Origin: an uncultured Collinsella sp.
Lineage (GTDB): Bacteria; Actinomycetota; Coriobacteriia; Coriobacteriales; Coriobacteriaceae
Length of the DNA: 41,939 nt
Assembly (NCBI GenBank): GCA_900759045.1
Contig: CAAETU010000070.1
Location: 1-41,939 of the forward strand
Direction of reading: 5' to 3'
The position numbers and the translations under genes are program-made. This document shows positions 8,556 through 16,038 of the stretch, piece by piece (within the stretch, counting starts at the first letter, position 1; the number at the start of each line of letters is the position of its first letter). Under the pieces are notes generated by a model. That model had not been told where the DNA came from. It searched no databases and saw only the letters and a list, made by a program, of their open reading frames with translations.

Positions 8556-8584
8556 CGAAACGAAACCGAAACGAAACGCCCACC

Positions 8585-8616
8585 GTAGATTTTTGAGACA
8601 TGATCCAAAAATCTAC
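8585..8616. repeat. 11-bp hairpin after lysC
   Basis: GTAGATTTTTG (8585-8595) pairs perfectly with CAAAAATCTAC (8606-8616). On the minus strand the loop and right arm read CATGTCTCAAAAATCTAC. This closely resembles CATGTCCCAAAATCTAC in the inverted repeat ending at 29328, so the two are probably related dispersed elements. It lies 10 nt after the lysC stop. Confidence 0.6.
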
Positions 8617-8626
8617 CGAGCAGTCG

Positions 8627-10015
8627 CTACTTTTTGAGCGTGGCCAGGGCGGGATCGACCGGTGCGGGGGCCTCCAGATCGGAGACCTTCACAATGCCGT
8701 TCTCGTCGGAGAAGGCACGGTAGATGGTCTGAATCGCCAGGTCAAAGTCCTTCTCCTCGACGCCGATAATGATGTTGATCTCGTCGCAGCTCTGCGAAAT
8801 CATACGCACGCTCACGCCGGCCTGGCCAAGCATGCCAAACAGGTGGCCCGAGATGCCGGCACGGCCGCGCAGGTTACGACCGACGGTAGCAATAAGCGCC
8901 AGGCCCTCGACAACCTCGATCTCGAGCGGCTCGACCTCCTGCTGGATGTCACCCACGAGCGAGTACAGCGAATCGTGCACATCCTGCTCCTGCACCACGG
9001 CGCCAAAGCGGTCGACACCGGTGGGCATGTGCTCGACGGAAACGTCATAGCGTTCGAAGACCGAAAGCGCACGGCGCATAAAGCCGACGCGCGGCTTGGT
9101 GCGGTCGCGGGCGACGTTGATGGCAACAAAACCGCGCTTGCCGGTCACGCCGGTAATGATGGGCTCCGCCTCGCCCTCATCAGCCGTCTCGCTAATGATG
9201 GTGCCGGGGTCCTGCGGCGCATTGGTGTTCTTGATGACCAGCGGAATGCCCGCCTCGCGCACGGGGAACACGGCCTCCTCGTGCAGGACGCTTGCGCCCA
9301 TGTACGAAAGCTCGCGCAGCTCCTCGTAGGTAACGCGCGCAATAGGCTGAGCCTCGGGAACAATACGCGGATCGGCAGAATAGAAGCCCGAGACGTCGGT
9401 CCAGTTCTCGTACAGGTCGGCGCCTAGGCACTTGGCCAGGATCGAGCCCGAGATATCGCCGCCACCACGGTCGAGCAGCTTGATCTGGCCCTCACGCGTC
9501 GCGCCGTAGAAACCGGGCATAACAAAGCCGCCCTGCTGACCGTACTCCTGCACCAGCTCGGAGGTGCGGTTCATGCTGAGCGTACCGTCGTGATGAAACG
9601 CAACGACCGTCGCGGCATCCAGGAACGGCAGGCCCAGGTACTCGGCCATCAGGCGAGCGGTGAAGTACTCGCCGCGGCTCACAAGCTCCTCGGTGGAGTA
9701 GCCGCCCGAGCGGGCGCGCTCGGCAAAGGCCGCGAACTCCTCACGGATGGGATAGGTGAGCTCCAGCTCGTCAGCGATATCAAAATAGCGCTGGCCAATG
9801 TCCTCGAGCAGCTCCTCGCACGACACGTGATACTTGACGTGCGCGTTAACCAGGTAGAGCAGGTCGGTCACCTTGGTGTCGCCCTTAAAGCGGCGGCCGC
9901 AAGCGGAAACCACCACAAAACGGCGGGCAGGGTCGGCATCGACGATGGCCTTGATCTTCTTGAAGTGTTCGGCGTCGGCGACCGACGAGCCACCAAACTT
10001 GGCAATTTTTATCAT
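8627..10015 (-). CDS. lysC: Aspartate kinase
   Basis: Phosphorylates aspartate in the first step of the lysine, threonine and methionine pathways. The 462-residue protein begins MIKIAKFGGSSVAD, the amino-acid-kinase signature. It contains FVMPGFYGATREGQIKLL and GRGGGDISGS-like substrate loops near residues 200-215 and ends in tandem ACT domains (about 300-450; e.g. FGAVVQEQDVHDSLY and VSVRMISQSCDEINI). These usually give feedback control by lysine and/or threonine. It is longer than the 400-residue Bacillus/Corynebacterium type and resembles the class of about 440-460 residues found in anaerobes. ATG at 10015 has AGAAAGG upstream. It is divergent from thrC with a 103-bp shared promoter region. 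Confidence 0.95.
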   Translation of the reverse strand: MIKIAKFGGSSVADAEHFKKIKAIVDADPARRFVVVSACGRRFKGDTKVTDLLYLVNAHVKYHVSCEELLEDIGQRYFDIADELELTYPIREEFAAFAERARSGGYSTEELVSRGEYFTARLMAEYLGLPFLDAATVVAFHHDGTLSMNRTSELVQEYGQQGGFVMPGFYGATREGQIKLLDRGGGDISGSILAKCLGADLYENWTDVSGFYSADPRIVPEAQPIARVTYEELRELSYMGASVLHEEAVFPVREAGIPLVIKNTNAPQDPGTIISETADEGEAEPIITGVTGKRGFVAINVARDRTKPRVGFMRRALSVFERYDVSVEHMPTGVDRFGAVVQEQDVHDSLYSLVGDIQQEVEPLEIEVVEGLALIATVGRNLRGRAGISGHLFGMLGQAGVSVRMISQSCDEINIIIGVEEKDFDLAIQTIYRAFSDENGIVKVSDLEAPAPVDPALATLKK

Positions 10016-10118
10016 GGCGTGGTGGTTACCTTTCTAAAAGCCTCTGCAAACCTGTTTTGCGCGCTCTGATACCATGGTTTCACCGATTGGGACCAAGGCA
10101 TCCGAGGAGCAGTGTTAT

Positions 10119-11636
10119 ATGGGAACTTATCATAGTACACGAGGACGCACTTTATCGTGCTCAAGTAAGGTGGCAATCCGCACCGGCATCGCTCCCGACG
10201 GGGGTTTGTTTGTCTCGGACGAGCTCGGCACCCAGCAGGTCGATATCAGCTCGCTTGCAGATAAATCGTACTTTGAAATCGCTCAAGATGTGTTGGGAAT
10301 GTTACTGAACGATTACACGGACGAAGAAATTTCGGCGTGTGTCGACGAGGCATATCGTGGCACGTTCGCAAGTGAAGAGGTCACACCGCTCGTCAAACTC
10401 GACGCAGCACCGGGCACCGACGCTCCTCAAACCTATGTGATGGAGCTCTTTGGCGGCCCCACGAGCGCCTTTAAGGACGTCGCCCTGCAGATGCTCCCCC
10501 GCCTCATGGCCCGTACCTCCGCCAAGGACGGTGGCGCCGAGCGCATCATGATCGTCACCGCCACGTCGGGCGACACGGGCAAAGCAGCACTCGCTGGCTT
10601 TGCCGACGCCCCGGGCACGGGCATCACCGTCTTTTATCCCGAGGGCAAAGTCAGCCACGTGCAGAATCTGCAGATGTCCACTCAGGAGGGCGATAACGTC
10701 GCCGTCTGCGGCATCCGCGGCAACTTCGACGATGCCCAGAGTGCCGTCAAGCGCATCTTTGCCGATACGGAGCTTGCCGAACGTCTAGAGGCCGCCGGCA
10801 CGGTGCTTTCGAGCGCCAACTCCATCAACGTCGGCCGCCTGGTGCCGCAGGTCGTCTACTACTTTGCCGCCTATGCGCAGCTGCTGCGCGCCGGCGCCAT
10901 CGAGGCCGGCGACGCCGTGGAGTTCTGCGTACCGACCGGCAACTTTGGCGATATCCTGGCCGGCTACTATGCCAAGCGCATGGGTCTGCCCGTCGCCAAG
11001 CTCATCGTCGCGAGCGACAAGAACAACGTGCTGGCTGACTTCCTGACCACCGGCGTCTACGACCGCAACCGTCCGTTCTTCACGACCATCTCGCCGTCGA
11101 TGGACATCCTCATCAGCTCCAACCTGGAACGCATGCTCTACTTCCTGTCCGATGGCGACTGTGAGCTCGTTGCTGGCCTTATGGAGCAGCTGGCACAGAC
11201 TGGTCGCTACGAGGTTCCCGCCGACCTGCTGACAAAGATTCAGAGCGTCTTTGGCTGCGGTTGGGCCAGCGAGGACGAGGTTCGCGCTGCCATCAAGAGC
11301 TGCTGGGACGCAAACGGCTACGTGATCGACCCGCACACCGCTTGCGGCTATCACGTCTTCGAAAAGGTCGCTCCCGCCGAGGACGCCAAGGCCCGCGTGC
11401 TGCTTTCGACCGCCAGCCCCTACAAGTTCCCGCGCGCCTGCTGCGACGCCCTGGGCCTCGACGTTCCCGAAGATGATTTTGAGGCTATGCGTGTACTCGA
11501 GCAGGCCACCAACACGGTCGCCCCGACCCAGCTCGCCGAACTCGAGTCCAAGCCCGTCCGCTTCGAAGACGTCTGCGACGTAGCCGACATGGCCAACTAC
11601 GTAGAGTCTGCAGCAAAAAAGATGGCTTCCAACTAA
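10119..11636 (+). CDS. thrC: Threonine synthase
   Basis: PLP enzyme of 505 residues that converts O-phosphohomoserine to threonine. The PLP lysine is Lys119 in GGPTSAFKDVA, and the phosphate-binding loop TATSGDTGKAALAG follows. Length and the start MGTYHSTRGR match the fungal/proteobacterial-type class. The ATG at 10119 was chosen because GAGGAG precedes it by 9 nt; an in-frame ATG at 10074 lacks a ribosome site. It is divergent from lysC and upstream of thrB in the same direction, but separated from it by its own terminator and a palindromic element. No homoserine dehydrogenase gene is seen in this window. Confidence 0.96.
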   Translation: MGTYHSTRGRTLSCSSKVAIRTGIAPDGGLFVSDELGTQQVDISSLADKSYFEIAQDVLGMLLNDYTDEEISACVDEAYRGTFASEEVTPLVKLDAAPGTDAPQTYVMELFGGPTSAFKDVALQMLPRLMARTSAKDGGAERIMIVTATSGDTGKAALAGFADAPGTGITVFYPEGKVSHVQNLQMSTQEGDNVAVCGIRGNFDDAQSAVKRIFADTELAERLEAAGTVLSSANSINVGRLVPQVVYYFAAYAQLLRAGAIEAGDAVEFCVPTGNFGDILAGYYAKRMGLPVAKLIVASDKNNVLADFLTTGVYDRNRPFFTTISPSMDILISSNLERMLYFLSDGDCELVAGLMEQLAQTGRYEVPADLLTKIQSVFGCGWASEDEVRAAIKSCWDANGYVIDPHTACGYHVFEKVAPAEDAKARVLLSTASPYKFPRACCDALGLDVPEDDFEAMRVLEQATNTVAPTQLAELESKPVRFEDVCDVADMANYVESAAKKMASN

Positions 11637-11649
11637 AACCCCTTATAAG

Positions 11650-11678
11650 GCGCCGGCGAAAGCCGGCGCACTTTCTTT
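11650..11678 (+). terminator. Rho-independent terminator of thrC
   Basis: GCGCCGGC (11650-11657), tetraloop GAAA, GCCGGCGC (11662-11669), then ACTTTCTTT. It lies 13 nt after the thrC stop. Confidence 0.8.
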
Positions 11679-11716
11679 CATCAGATAACCCCCGGGATGA
11701 TGACGAACGCGCACAG

Positions 11717-11826
11717 CGTGCCTGGCTGTTTAGTTCGTCGCGAGTTCCGCACGCAAAGGAAAGCACTTAATGTGCTTTCCGTCTTGCGCAGGACTGCCCG
11801 AGCAGCGAACTAAACAGCCAGGCACG
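11717..11826 (+). repeat. Two-tier palindromic element (divergent copy B) upstream of thrB
   Basis: A perfect 21-bp outer stem (11717-11737 with 11806-11826) encloses an inner stem GGAAAGCAC/GTGCTTTCC (11758-11766, 11772-11780) extended by CGCAA/TTGCG. TTCCGCA is conserved on the left at 11745-11751. The right-hand block is degenerate (CCGAGCAG). Its polarity is opposite to the other copies relative to the preceding gene. Its right arm ends 4 nt before the AAGGA of thrB, so it forms the thrB 5' leader if transcribed. Confidence 0.7.
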
Positions 11827-11840
11827 CCAGAAGGACTCAC

Positions 11841-12722
11841 ATGATCAAAATCACCGTCCCAGCAACCAGCGCCAACCTAGGCATCGGCTACGACACCCTC
11901 GGCATGGCCGTCAGCCTCTACTCACACTTCACCTTCGAGCGCGCCGACAAACTCACCATCACCGGATGCCCCGAAGAGTTCCAAAACGAGAACAACCTAG
12001 TCTACGTGAGCTTTGTGGATGCACTGGCCGCATGGGGCGAGCCGGCCTTCCCCGTCGCCGTCGACATTCAGACTGACGTTCCCGTCGCTCGTGGCCTGGG
12101 CTCCAGCTCCACTTGCGTCGTCGCCGGCATCATGGCAGCTGCCGCGCTGACGGGCCACACCGTCGACCGCGCCGAGCTCGTCCGCATTGCCACCGAGGTC
12201 GAGGGCCATCCCGATAACGTCGCCCCCGCTATCCTGGGCGGTGCCGTCTGCTCCTTTACGCCGACCGATTCGCTCCCCCAGTGCCTGCGCTACGAGGTGA
12301 GCGATCGCTTGCGTTTTATTACCGTGATTCCGCCCTACGAGGTACATACGAGCGAGGCACGCAAGGTCGTGCCGCAGGAGATTCCGCTCTCCACCGCCGT
12401 GTGGCAGATGGGTCGCATCGCCGGTATGACGCGCGGCTTGGAGACTGGTGACCTGGACCTGATTGCCGCCGCTAATGACGACCGCATTCAGGAACCCTAT
12501 CGTCGCCGTCTGATTCCCGACTACAACGCCGTGCGCGACACCTGCCTTAACGGCGGCGCCAAGACCATCTGGATCAGCGGCTCGGGCTCGACCCTCATGG
12601 CCGTGACTGACGACACCATCGTGGCAAAGTTCTTGCAGGTCAAGCTGCGCGAGCAGTTCCCCAGATGCGACACGCACATTCTGACGTGCGACACGGAAGG
12701 CGCCCAGATCGAATACCTGTAG
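11841..12722 (+). CDS. thrB: Homoserine kinase
   Basis: GHMP-superfamily kinase of 293 residues that makes O-phosphohomoserine, the substrate of ThrC. The N-terminus MIKITVPATSANLGIGYDTLG is diagnostic of the family. The ATP-binding motif PVARGLGSSST lies near residues 83-93, and the C-terminal GHMP motif WISGSGSTLMA near 245-255. Start ATG 11841 follows AGAAGGA. The pathway order ThrB then ThrC is reversed on the chromosome. A strong palindrome occupies the leader and another (copy C) the 3' end. Confidence 0.96.
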   Translation: MIKITVPATSANLGIGYDTLGMAVSLYSHFTFERADKLTITGCPEEFQNENNLVYVSFVDALAAWGEPAFPVAVDIQTDVPVARGLGSSSTCVVAGIMAAAALTGHTVDRAELVRIATEVEGHPDNVAPAILGGAVCSFTPTDSLPQCLRYEVSDRLRFITVIPPYEVHTSEARKVVPQEIPLSTAVWQMGRIAGMTRGLETGDLDLIAAANDDRIQEPYRRRLIPDYNAVRDTCLNGGAKTIWISGSGSTLMAVTDDTIVAKFLQVKLREQFPRCDTHILTCDTEGAQIEYL

Positions 12723-12745
12723 CGCCCTGCCTCATTGCTTTCACC

Positions 12746-12862
12746 GGCCCCCTTGGGGCTTCCCCTGAAAACGTCCTCGATCATGAATTGCCCCGTCGTG
12801 CGCTTCGCGCGACGGGGCAATTCGATCTGCGGATTGTTTTCAGGGGAAGCCCCAAGGGGGCC
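12746..12862 (+). repeat. Two-tier palindromic element (copy C), downstream of thrB
   Basis: A perfect 27-bp outer stem (12746-12772 with 12836-12862) has, in thrB sense, GTCCTCG then ATC, ATG, a 14-bp inner stem (GAATTGCCCCGTCG and its complement), a CTTCG apical loop, GAT and CTGCGGA. ATC and GAT pair across the inner helix, as the corresponding triplets do in copies A and D. It begins 23 nt after the thrB stop. Confidence 0.85.
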
Positions 12863-12929
12863 TGCGCAGCCTCGACAGGATAGTCGCATTCACTGATTTA
12901 ATCTTGTGCTCCAACGGAGCCACAGACGA

Positions 12930-12967
12930 GAGGCCTTCGCGCTGCGGAATAATTTTGAGGGGAACAC
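12930..12967 (+). repeat. Remnant 3' half of a two-tier element
   Basis: CTTCGCG followed by CTGCGGAA and an arm-like AATTTTGAGGGGAAC reproduces the 3' half of the elements above in the same polarity, without a recognisable 5' half. This looks like a decayed copy 70 nt beyond copy C. Confidence 0.35.
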
Positions 12968-13119
12968 CCCGACCATCCCTGCGTTTACCTTGCTGAGGAT
13001 GTCTACAGGGACCCACGCTTTGAAGGTGCGCCGGGCAGATAGGGGCTTTTTAGGTTACATAATAAACTGTTAATCTATGCTACTATTTAACTAGGCATCG
13101 CAGTATGGAGGTGGTCAAA

Positions 13120-13635
13120 GTGTTACGCACACTCAAAGCTTCGTTTTTCCTCTCGATACTTTTGATATTACCGATATGTTTCTCGTTTAGCCCTTCGACT
13201 GCTTATGCTGCAGAAAGCGATGCTGTCGCAATTTCTGGCGCAACCCAAGATTTTGATTTAACGAAAGGTCCCGAGCAGTCTCATCAAATCAAGCTTAAGG
13301 ATGGGACCGTTGCAGTAATAGGAATTAAAAAAACCAATGAACCCAGCCTGATATGGGACAGTTACTACAACAACGCATCTGGAACTTGGACTATCTATTA
13401 CAACAGTCCTTTTATTTATCGCGAATTCAAGATCAAGATAGCGAACTCGCTCATTACCAGCGCTTGGGGACAAAACTATACGACTATCGGCTGTACGGTA
13501 ACTAACGAGTCCTTTATATGGAACTCGAAACAGGCGACATATCGACTCAACTATGAATCGATGGGGATGACGTCCGGTATCGCCGTGTTGCAAGCGACCA
13601 TGGAAGGCAGCACGCTCCACACCTATGCAAACTAG
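13120..13635 (+). CDS. Secreted protein of unknown function (DUF5626-like)
   Basis: Exported protein of 171 residues. A Sec signal peptide is clear: LRTLKA, then a hydrophobic core FFLSILLILPICFSF, then a cleavage site after AYAAE-like residues near 30. The mature part contains FDLTKGPEQSHQIKLKDG followed by beta-rich segments with many Tyr and Trp. That pattern resembles small secreted proteins labelled DUF5626, but I am not certain. The GTG at 13120 was chosen because GGAGGT lies 7 nt upstream; an ATG at 13105 overlaps that site. The gene is clearly AT-richer than its neighbours and uses their rare codons, suggesting transfer. It is followed by a small membrane-peptide gene. Confidence 0.75.
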   Translation: MLRTLKASFFLSILLILPICFSFSPSTAYAAESDAVAISGATQDFDLTKGPEQSHQIKLKDGTVAVIGIKKTNEPSLIWDSYYNNASGTWTIYYNSPFIYREFKIKIANSLITSAWGQNYTTIGCTVTNESFIWNSKQATYRLNYESMGMTSGIAVLQATMEGSTLHTYAN

Positions 13636-13659
13636 ACTCACATCAATTGAGGAAGTTCA

Positions 13660-13764
13660 ATGATCCCAATTCCTGCACGCTCAGACATTATGATCGCTCT
13701 CGTTTGGATTCTCGTCGGAGTGCTTATTTGGCGTATCTGCAAATGGGTTAAAAACAAGAAATAG
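13660..13764 (+). CDS. 34-residue single-span membrane peptide
   Basis: A short frame ATG 13660 to TAG 13764 is preceded by TTGAGGAAG at a good distance. The product begins MIPIPARSD, has one hydrophobic helix (about 11-25, IMIALVWILVGVLIW) and ends in a basic tail CKWVKNKK. It starts 24 nt after the secreted-protein gene, shares its AT-rich character, and is followed directly by a terminator. This supports a real two-gene unit. Function unknown; a membrane partner or toxin-like peptide is possible but unproven. Confidence 0.6.
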   Translation: MIPIPARSDIMIALVWILVGVLIWRICKWVKNKK

Positions 13765-13798
13765 TTGATAAAACGTATATGCCATTTATGCGATGCTT

Positions 13799-13825
13799 GG
13801 GGCCGTTAAATCGGCCCCTATTTCT
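13799..13825 (+). terminator. Rho-independent terminator
   Basis: GGGGCCG (13799-13805) and CGGCCCC (13812-13818) with loop TTAAAT, followed by TATTTCT. It closes the secreted-protein and membrane-peptide unit. The 140 nt from here to 13966 show nothing further. Confidence 0.75.
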
Positions 13826-13966
13826 ATAGCTTTTCAAGCAGCAGTCACCCATTTGGAAGTCGCAACGCCATTCATACGATTTCGGCCCTTTAAGCCGCTA
13901 TCTATTGGTAGGGACTCTTGCTGGTAAGGAGCGCTTACTAGATACAAACCTTGGCAATATATTGGT

Positions 13967-14665
13967 TTACGCTGCGCTGGTTTCTTTGTATTCGAAGACT
14001 GGTTCTAGGAGGTCTTCGATGTTGCAGTGGAGGGCTTTTGCTATGGCCCTTACGCTTGTTACCGAAGCTTCATTGATGTTTCTCTGGCGCTGCTCGTACA
14101 TTTGGATTGAGCGGAGTGACACACCCGATTCGTATGCTAGGTCTTGTTGGGTTTTCTTAAGCTTCTTTCTTGCTAACGCAAGTTTTGTTTGCCTGGACGC
14201 TTTCTTCGCCATATCGCAGACGAGGCGAGCCACGCGTTCCTCCGAGGCTTCGTGCCAGGGATAGTACAGACTGCGCAGTGCGTCAAACGGAACGACATGC
14301 AGCAGGTCTTCGAAAGACTCCCCTAAACGCCACTGCAGATATGCCAGTATCCAGCCTGTCCAATACTCTGGCGTCTTCTCAAAACGATAGGTGCGATCCG
14401 GTATAGACCCGCTCTGATAGCCGGACCTTTCAGCGATAAGAGCGAACAGCTCAACGCCCGATTTTCCCGATACGACCCATGCGTTGCCGCGTTCGAACTC
14501 GCGAGCTACGCCGCTCAGGCAAAAGAGTTCCGCAACTTCCGATCCTTCTGCTCCATAATCGTTAACGGCATACTCAAAGCAGTCGCCAAGGTTGTTCATT
14601 GCATCCTCGAGGTAGTAGACGGGATATGTCCTACTCGGCCCACGATCTGTTAACTCTTGGATCAT
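13967..14665 (-). CDS. XRE-family HTH protein, probable antitoxin
   Basis: Protein of 232 residues with a C-terminal XRE helix-turn-helix (about 163-220: LARKKLKKTQQDLAYESGVSL then SIQMYEQRQRNI and IAKALHCNIEDLL). The N-terminal domain of about 140 residues has FEYAVNDYG and SGVAREFERGNAWVVSGKSG, a pattern I associate with partners of DUF3990 proteins. It overlaps the 3' end of the upstream toxin-like gene by 35 nt in another frame, and its ATG at 14665 has GGAGGG upstream inside that gene. The likely roles are neutralising the toxin and repressing the operon through the palindromic operator at 15331-15377. The antitoxin role is inferred from arrangement and domain type. Confidence 0.75.
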   Translation of the reverse strand: MIQELTDRGPSRTYPVYYLEDAMNNLGDCFEYAVNDYGAEGSEVAELFCLSGVAREFERGNAWVVSGKSGVELFALIAERSGYQSGSIPDRTYRFEKTPEYWTGWILAYLQWRLGESFEDLLHVVPFDALRSLYYPWHEASEERVARLVCDMAKKASRQTKLALARKKLKKTQQDLAYESGVSLRSIQMYEQRQRNINEASVTSVRAIAKALHCNIEDLLEPVFEYKETSAA

Positions 14666-15314
14666 TTAAATCAACCCTCCCTGCCATTAAATCCCTAATG
14701 TCGATACCTTCGGAATCGAACCCATTGACCGTATCCAAATATTTGCGTCGAGCATTCTGCTCTCGCTCAAAACGCTTGGGATAATACTCAGGCCCCGAAG
14801 CCTGCTTCCAATCGCGGAACCTAATCGCCGAGAACGCACGCTCACTCATAAGCGCATATTGAATGCCCAAATCCCCCAAAAACATAATGCGCTGCATTTG
14901 CCTGAGCGAAATCATGCCGTTGACAAACTGTCTTGCAAACGAGAAATAGGAATCGTCTGCACGATAGCCTCGAATAACGTCATAAGGAGATGTATCAATT
15001 AAACAGTTATCAAGTAGATAACGAAGCCCCTCGCGTGCCACTGGCGTCGAAACATTGAACTCTCTGTTGTTCGCCAGAATTGCAAGCCAATTGAGGATTG
15101 AAAACTCCCCAGACTCCAAATCCAAGACCGAAAGGCCATCTAAATCAAGCTCATATCGATTGGCAACGCCATCAGACTCGGTCCGGCATGCCCATTCCAT
15201 CGCCATTTCCTCATGTGGCGTGCAATAAAACCCGCGCCCATAGTCATTGAATTGTCTGCATTTATCCAACGACGGACGTTCGACAACAACCTCCGACCCG
15301 TGCCAAAGCTCCAT
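14631..15314 (-). CDS. DUF3990-like protein, probable ADP-ribosyltransferase-fold toxin
   Basis: Protein of 227 residues with N-terminal MELWHGSEVVV and, 20 residues on, NDYGRGFYCT followed by EMAMEWACR. In H-Y-E ADP-ribosyltransferases a first motif (Y/W)HG(T/S) supplies the NAD-binding His, and a second G-x-G-(F/I)-Y supplies the Tyr. Here these would be His5 and Tyr30. A candidate Glu could lie in the C-terminal half (EYYPKRFEREQ) but I cannot fix it. This matches the DUF3990 group. ATG 15314 was chosen because GGAGGT precedes it; an upstream TTG at 15326 is unlikely. It is first in a two-gene operon with the XRE protein and behind a strong operator. A toxin function is inference from family and arrangement. 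Confidence 0.75.
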   Translation of the reverse strand: MELWHGSEVVVERPSLDKCRQFNDYGRGFYCTPHEEMAMEWACRTESDGVANRYELDLDGLSVLDLESGEFSILNWLAILANNREFNVSTPVAREGLRYLLDNCLIDTSPYDVIRGYRADDSYFSFARQFVNGMISLRQMQRIMFLGDLGIQYALMSERAFSAIRFRDWKQASGPEYYPKRFEREQNARRKYLDTVNGFDSEGIDIRDLMAGRVDLNDPRVNRSWAE

Positions 15315-15330
15315 ATCGACCTCCAAAAAA

Positions 15331-15377
15331 ATATCACCTCAGTGATAGTTTACCAATAACTATCACTGAGGTGATAT
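15331..15377 (-). promoter_or_regulatory. Operator of the toxin-antitoxin operon
   Basis: A perfect 20-bp inverted repeat (15331-15350 with 15358-15377) separated by 7 bp. Each arm is itself a 16-bp palindrome, TATCAC-ctca-GTGATA, so the region is two dimer sites 29 bp apart centre to centre, about three helical turns. It lies just upstream of the toxin-gene ribosome site. Cooperative binding of the XRE protein is the likely use. Confidence 0.75.
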
Positions 15378-15408
15378 AGATGAGAGCTTTTGAGGGGTTG
15401 CAGCCCGA

Positions 15409-15999
15409 TTAGAGGCAAGCCTCAGCGATGCGCTTTTTGAGTTCGTCGATGCCGGTACCGGTTTGGGAGCTTGTGATGATTACGTTTTCGGCCGGGACGT
15501 TGAGCTGCTTTTTGATGGCTGCTGCCTGGCGGGCCTGCTGGGTGCGGCTGAGCTTGTCAGCCTTGGTGAGGCAGACGATAAAGTTGAACTCATTGCCCTG
15601 CAGGTAGTCGATCATGTCATGGTCGAGCTTGCTCGGGTCGTGACGAATATCCACCAGCGACACGACCAGGTTAAAGCTGCGCTCCGAGTCGAAGAAGTCG
15701 CCGATAAGCTCGGCCCAACGGTCACGCTCGGCCTTGGAACGACGGGCGAAACCATAGCCCGGCAGGTCGACGAAGTGCACGTCGTCAGCCTCAAAGAAGT
15801 TGATGTTGCTCGTCTTGCCCGGCGTGCTCGAAACCTTGACGAGGTTCTTGCGGCCAAAAAGCTTGTTCATGATCGACGACTTGCCCACGTTGGAGCGGCC
15901 GACGAAGCTCACCTCGGGGCAGGTGGACTCGGGAATCTGCGAAACCTTGCCATAGCTGGCAACGAACTTGGCAAGCTGGTAGTTAATGGAATCGGCCAT
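15409..15999 (-). CDS. engB: Ribosome biogenesis GTP-binding protein YihA/YsxC (EngB)
   Basis: Small essential GTPase of 196 residues that assists 50S subunit assembly. It has G1 GRSNVGKSS (about 31-39), G2 region STPGKT, G3 DLPGYGFA, G4 TKAD and G5 SSQTG, all in order. Length is standard. ATG 15999 is placed 5 nt after AAGGAG; a GTG at 16005 would overlap the ribosome site. It follows mtnN on the same strand with a 39-nt gap, so the two are probably co-transcribed, although the functional link is not obvious. Confidence 0.95.
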   Translation of the reverse strand: MADSINYQLAKFVASYGKVSQIPESTCPEVSFVGRSNVGKSSIMNKLFGRKNLVKVSSTPGKTSNINFFEADDVHFVDLPGYGFARRSKAERDRWAELIGDFFDSERSFNLVVSLVDIRHDPSKLDHDMIDYLQGNEFNFIVCLTKADKLSRTQQARQAAAIKKQLNVPAENVIITSSQTGTGIDELKKRIAEACL

Positions 16000-16038
16000 G
16001 GACACTCCTTGGTCGTAGGTTCTTACAAAAAAAGCGCG

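Noticed and set aside
7429..8601. Longer N-terminus for aspartate-semialdehyde dehydrogenase up to 8601
   Set aside because: The extra 49 residues read through a terminator hairpin and do not belong to the family; ATG 8454 has a strong ribosome site.
10016..10118. Lysine riboswitch in front of lysC
   Set aside because: Only 103 bp lie between the divergent genes, too short for that riboswitch, and no matching core was seen.
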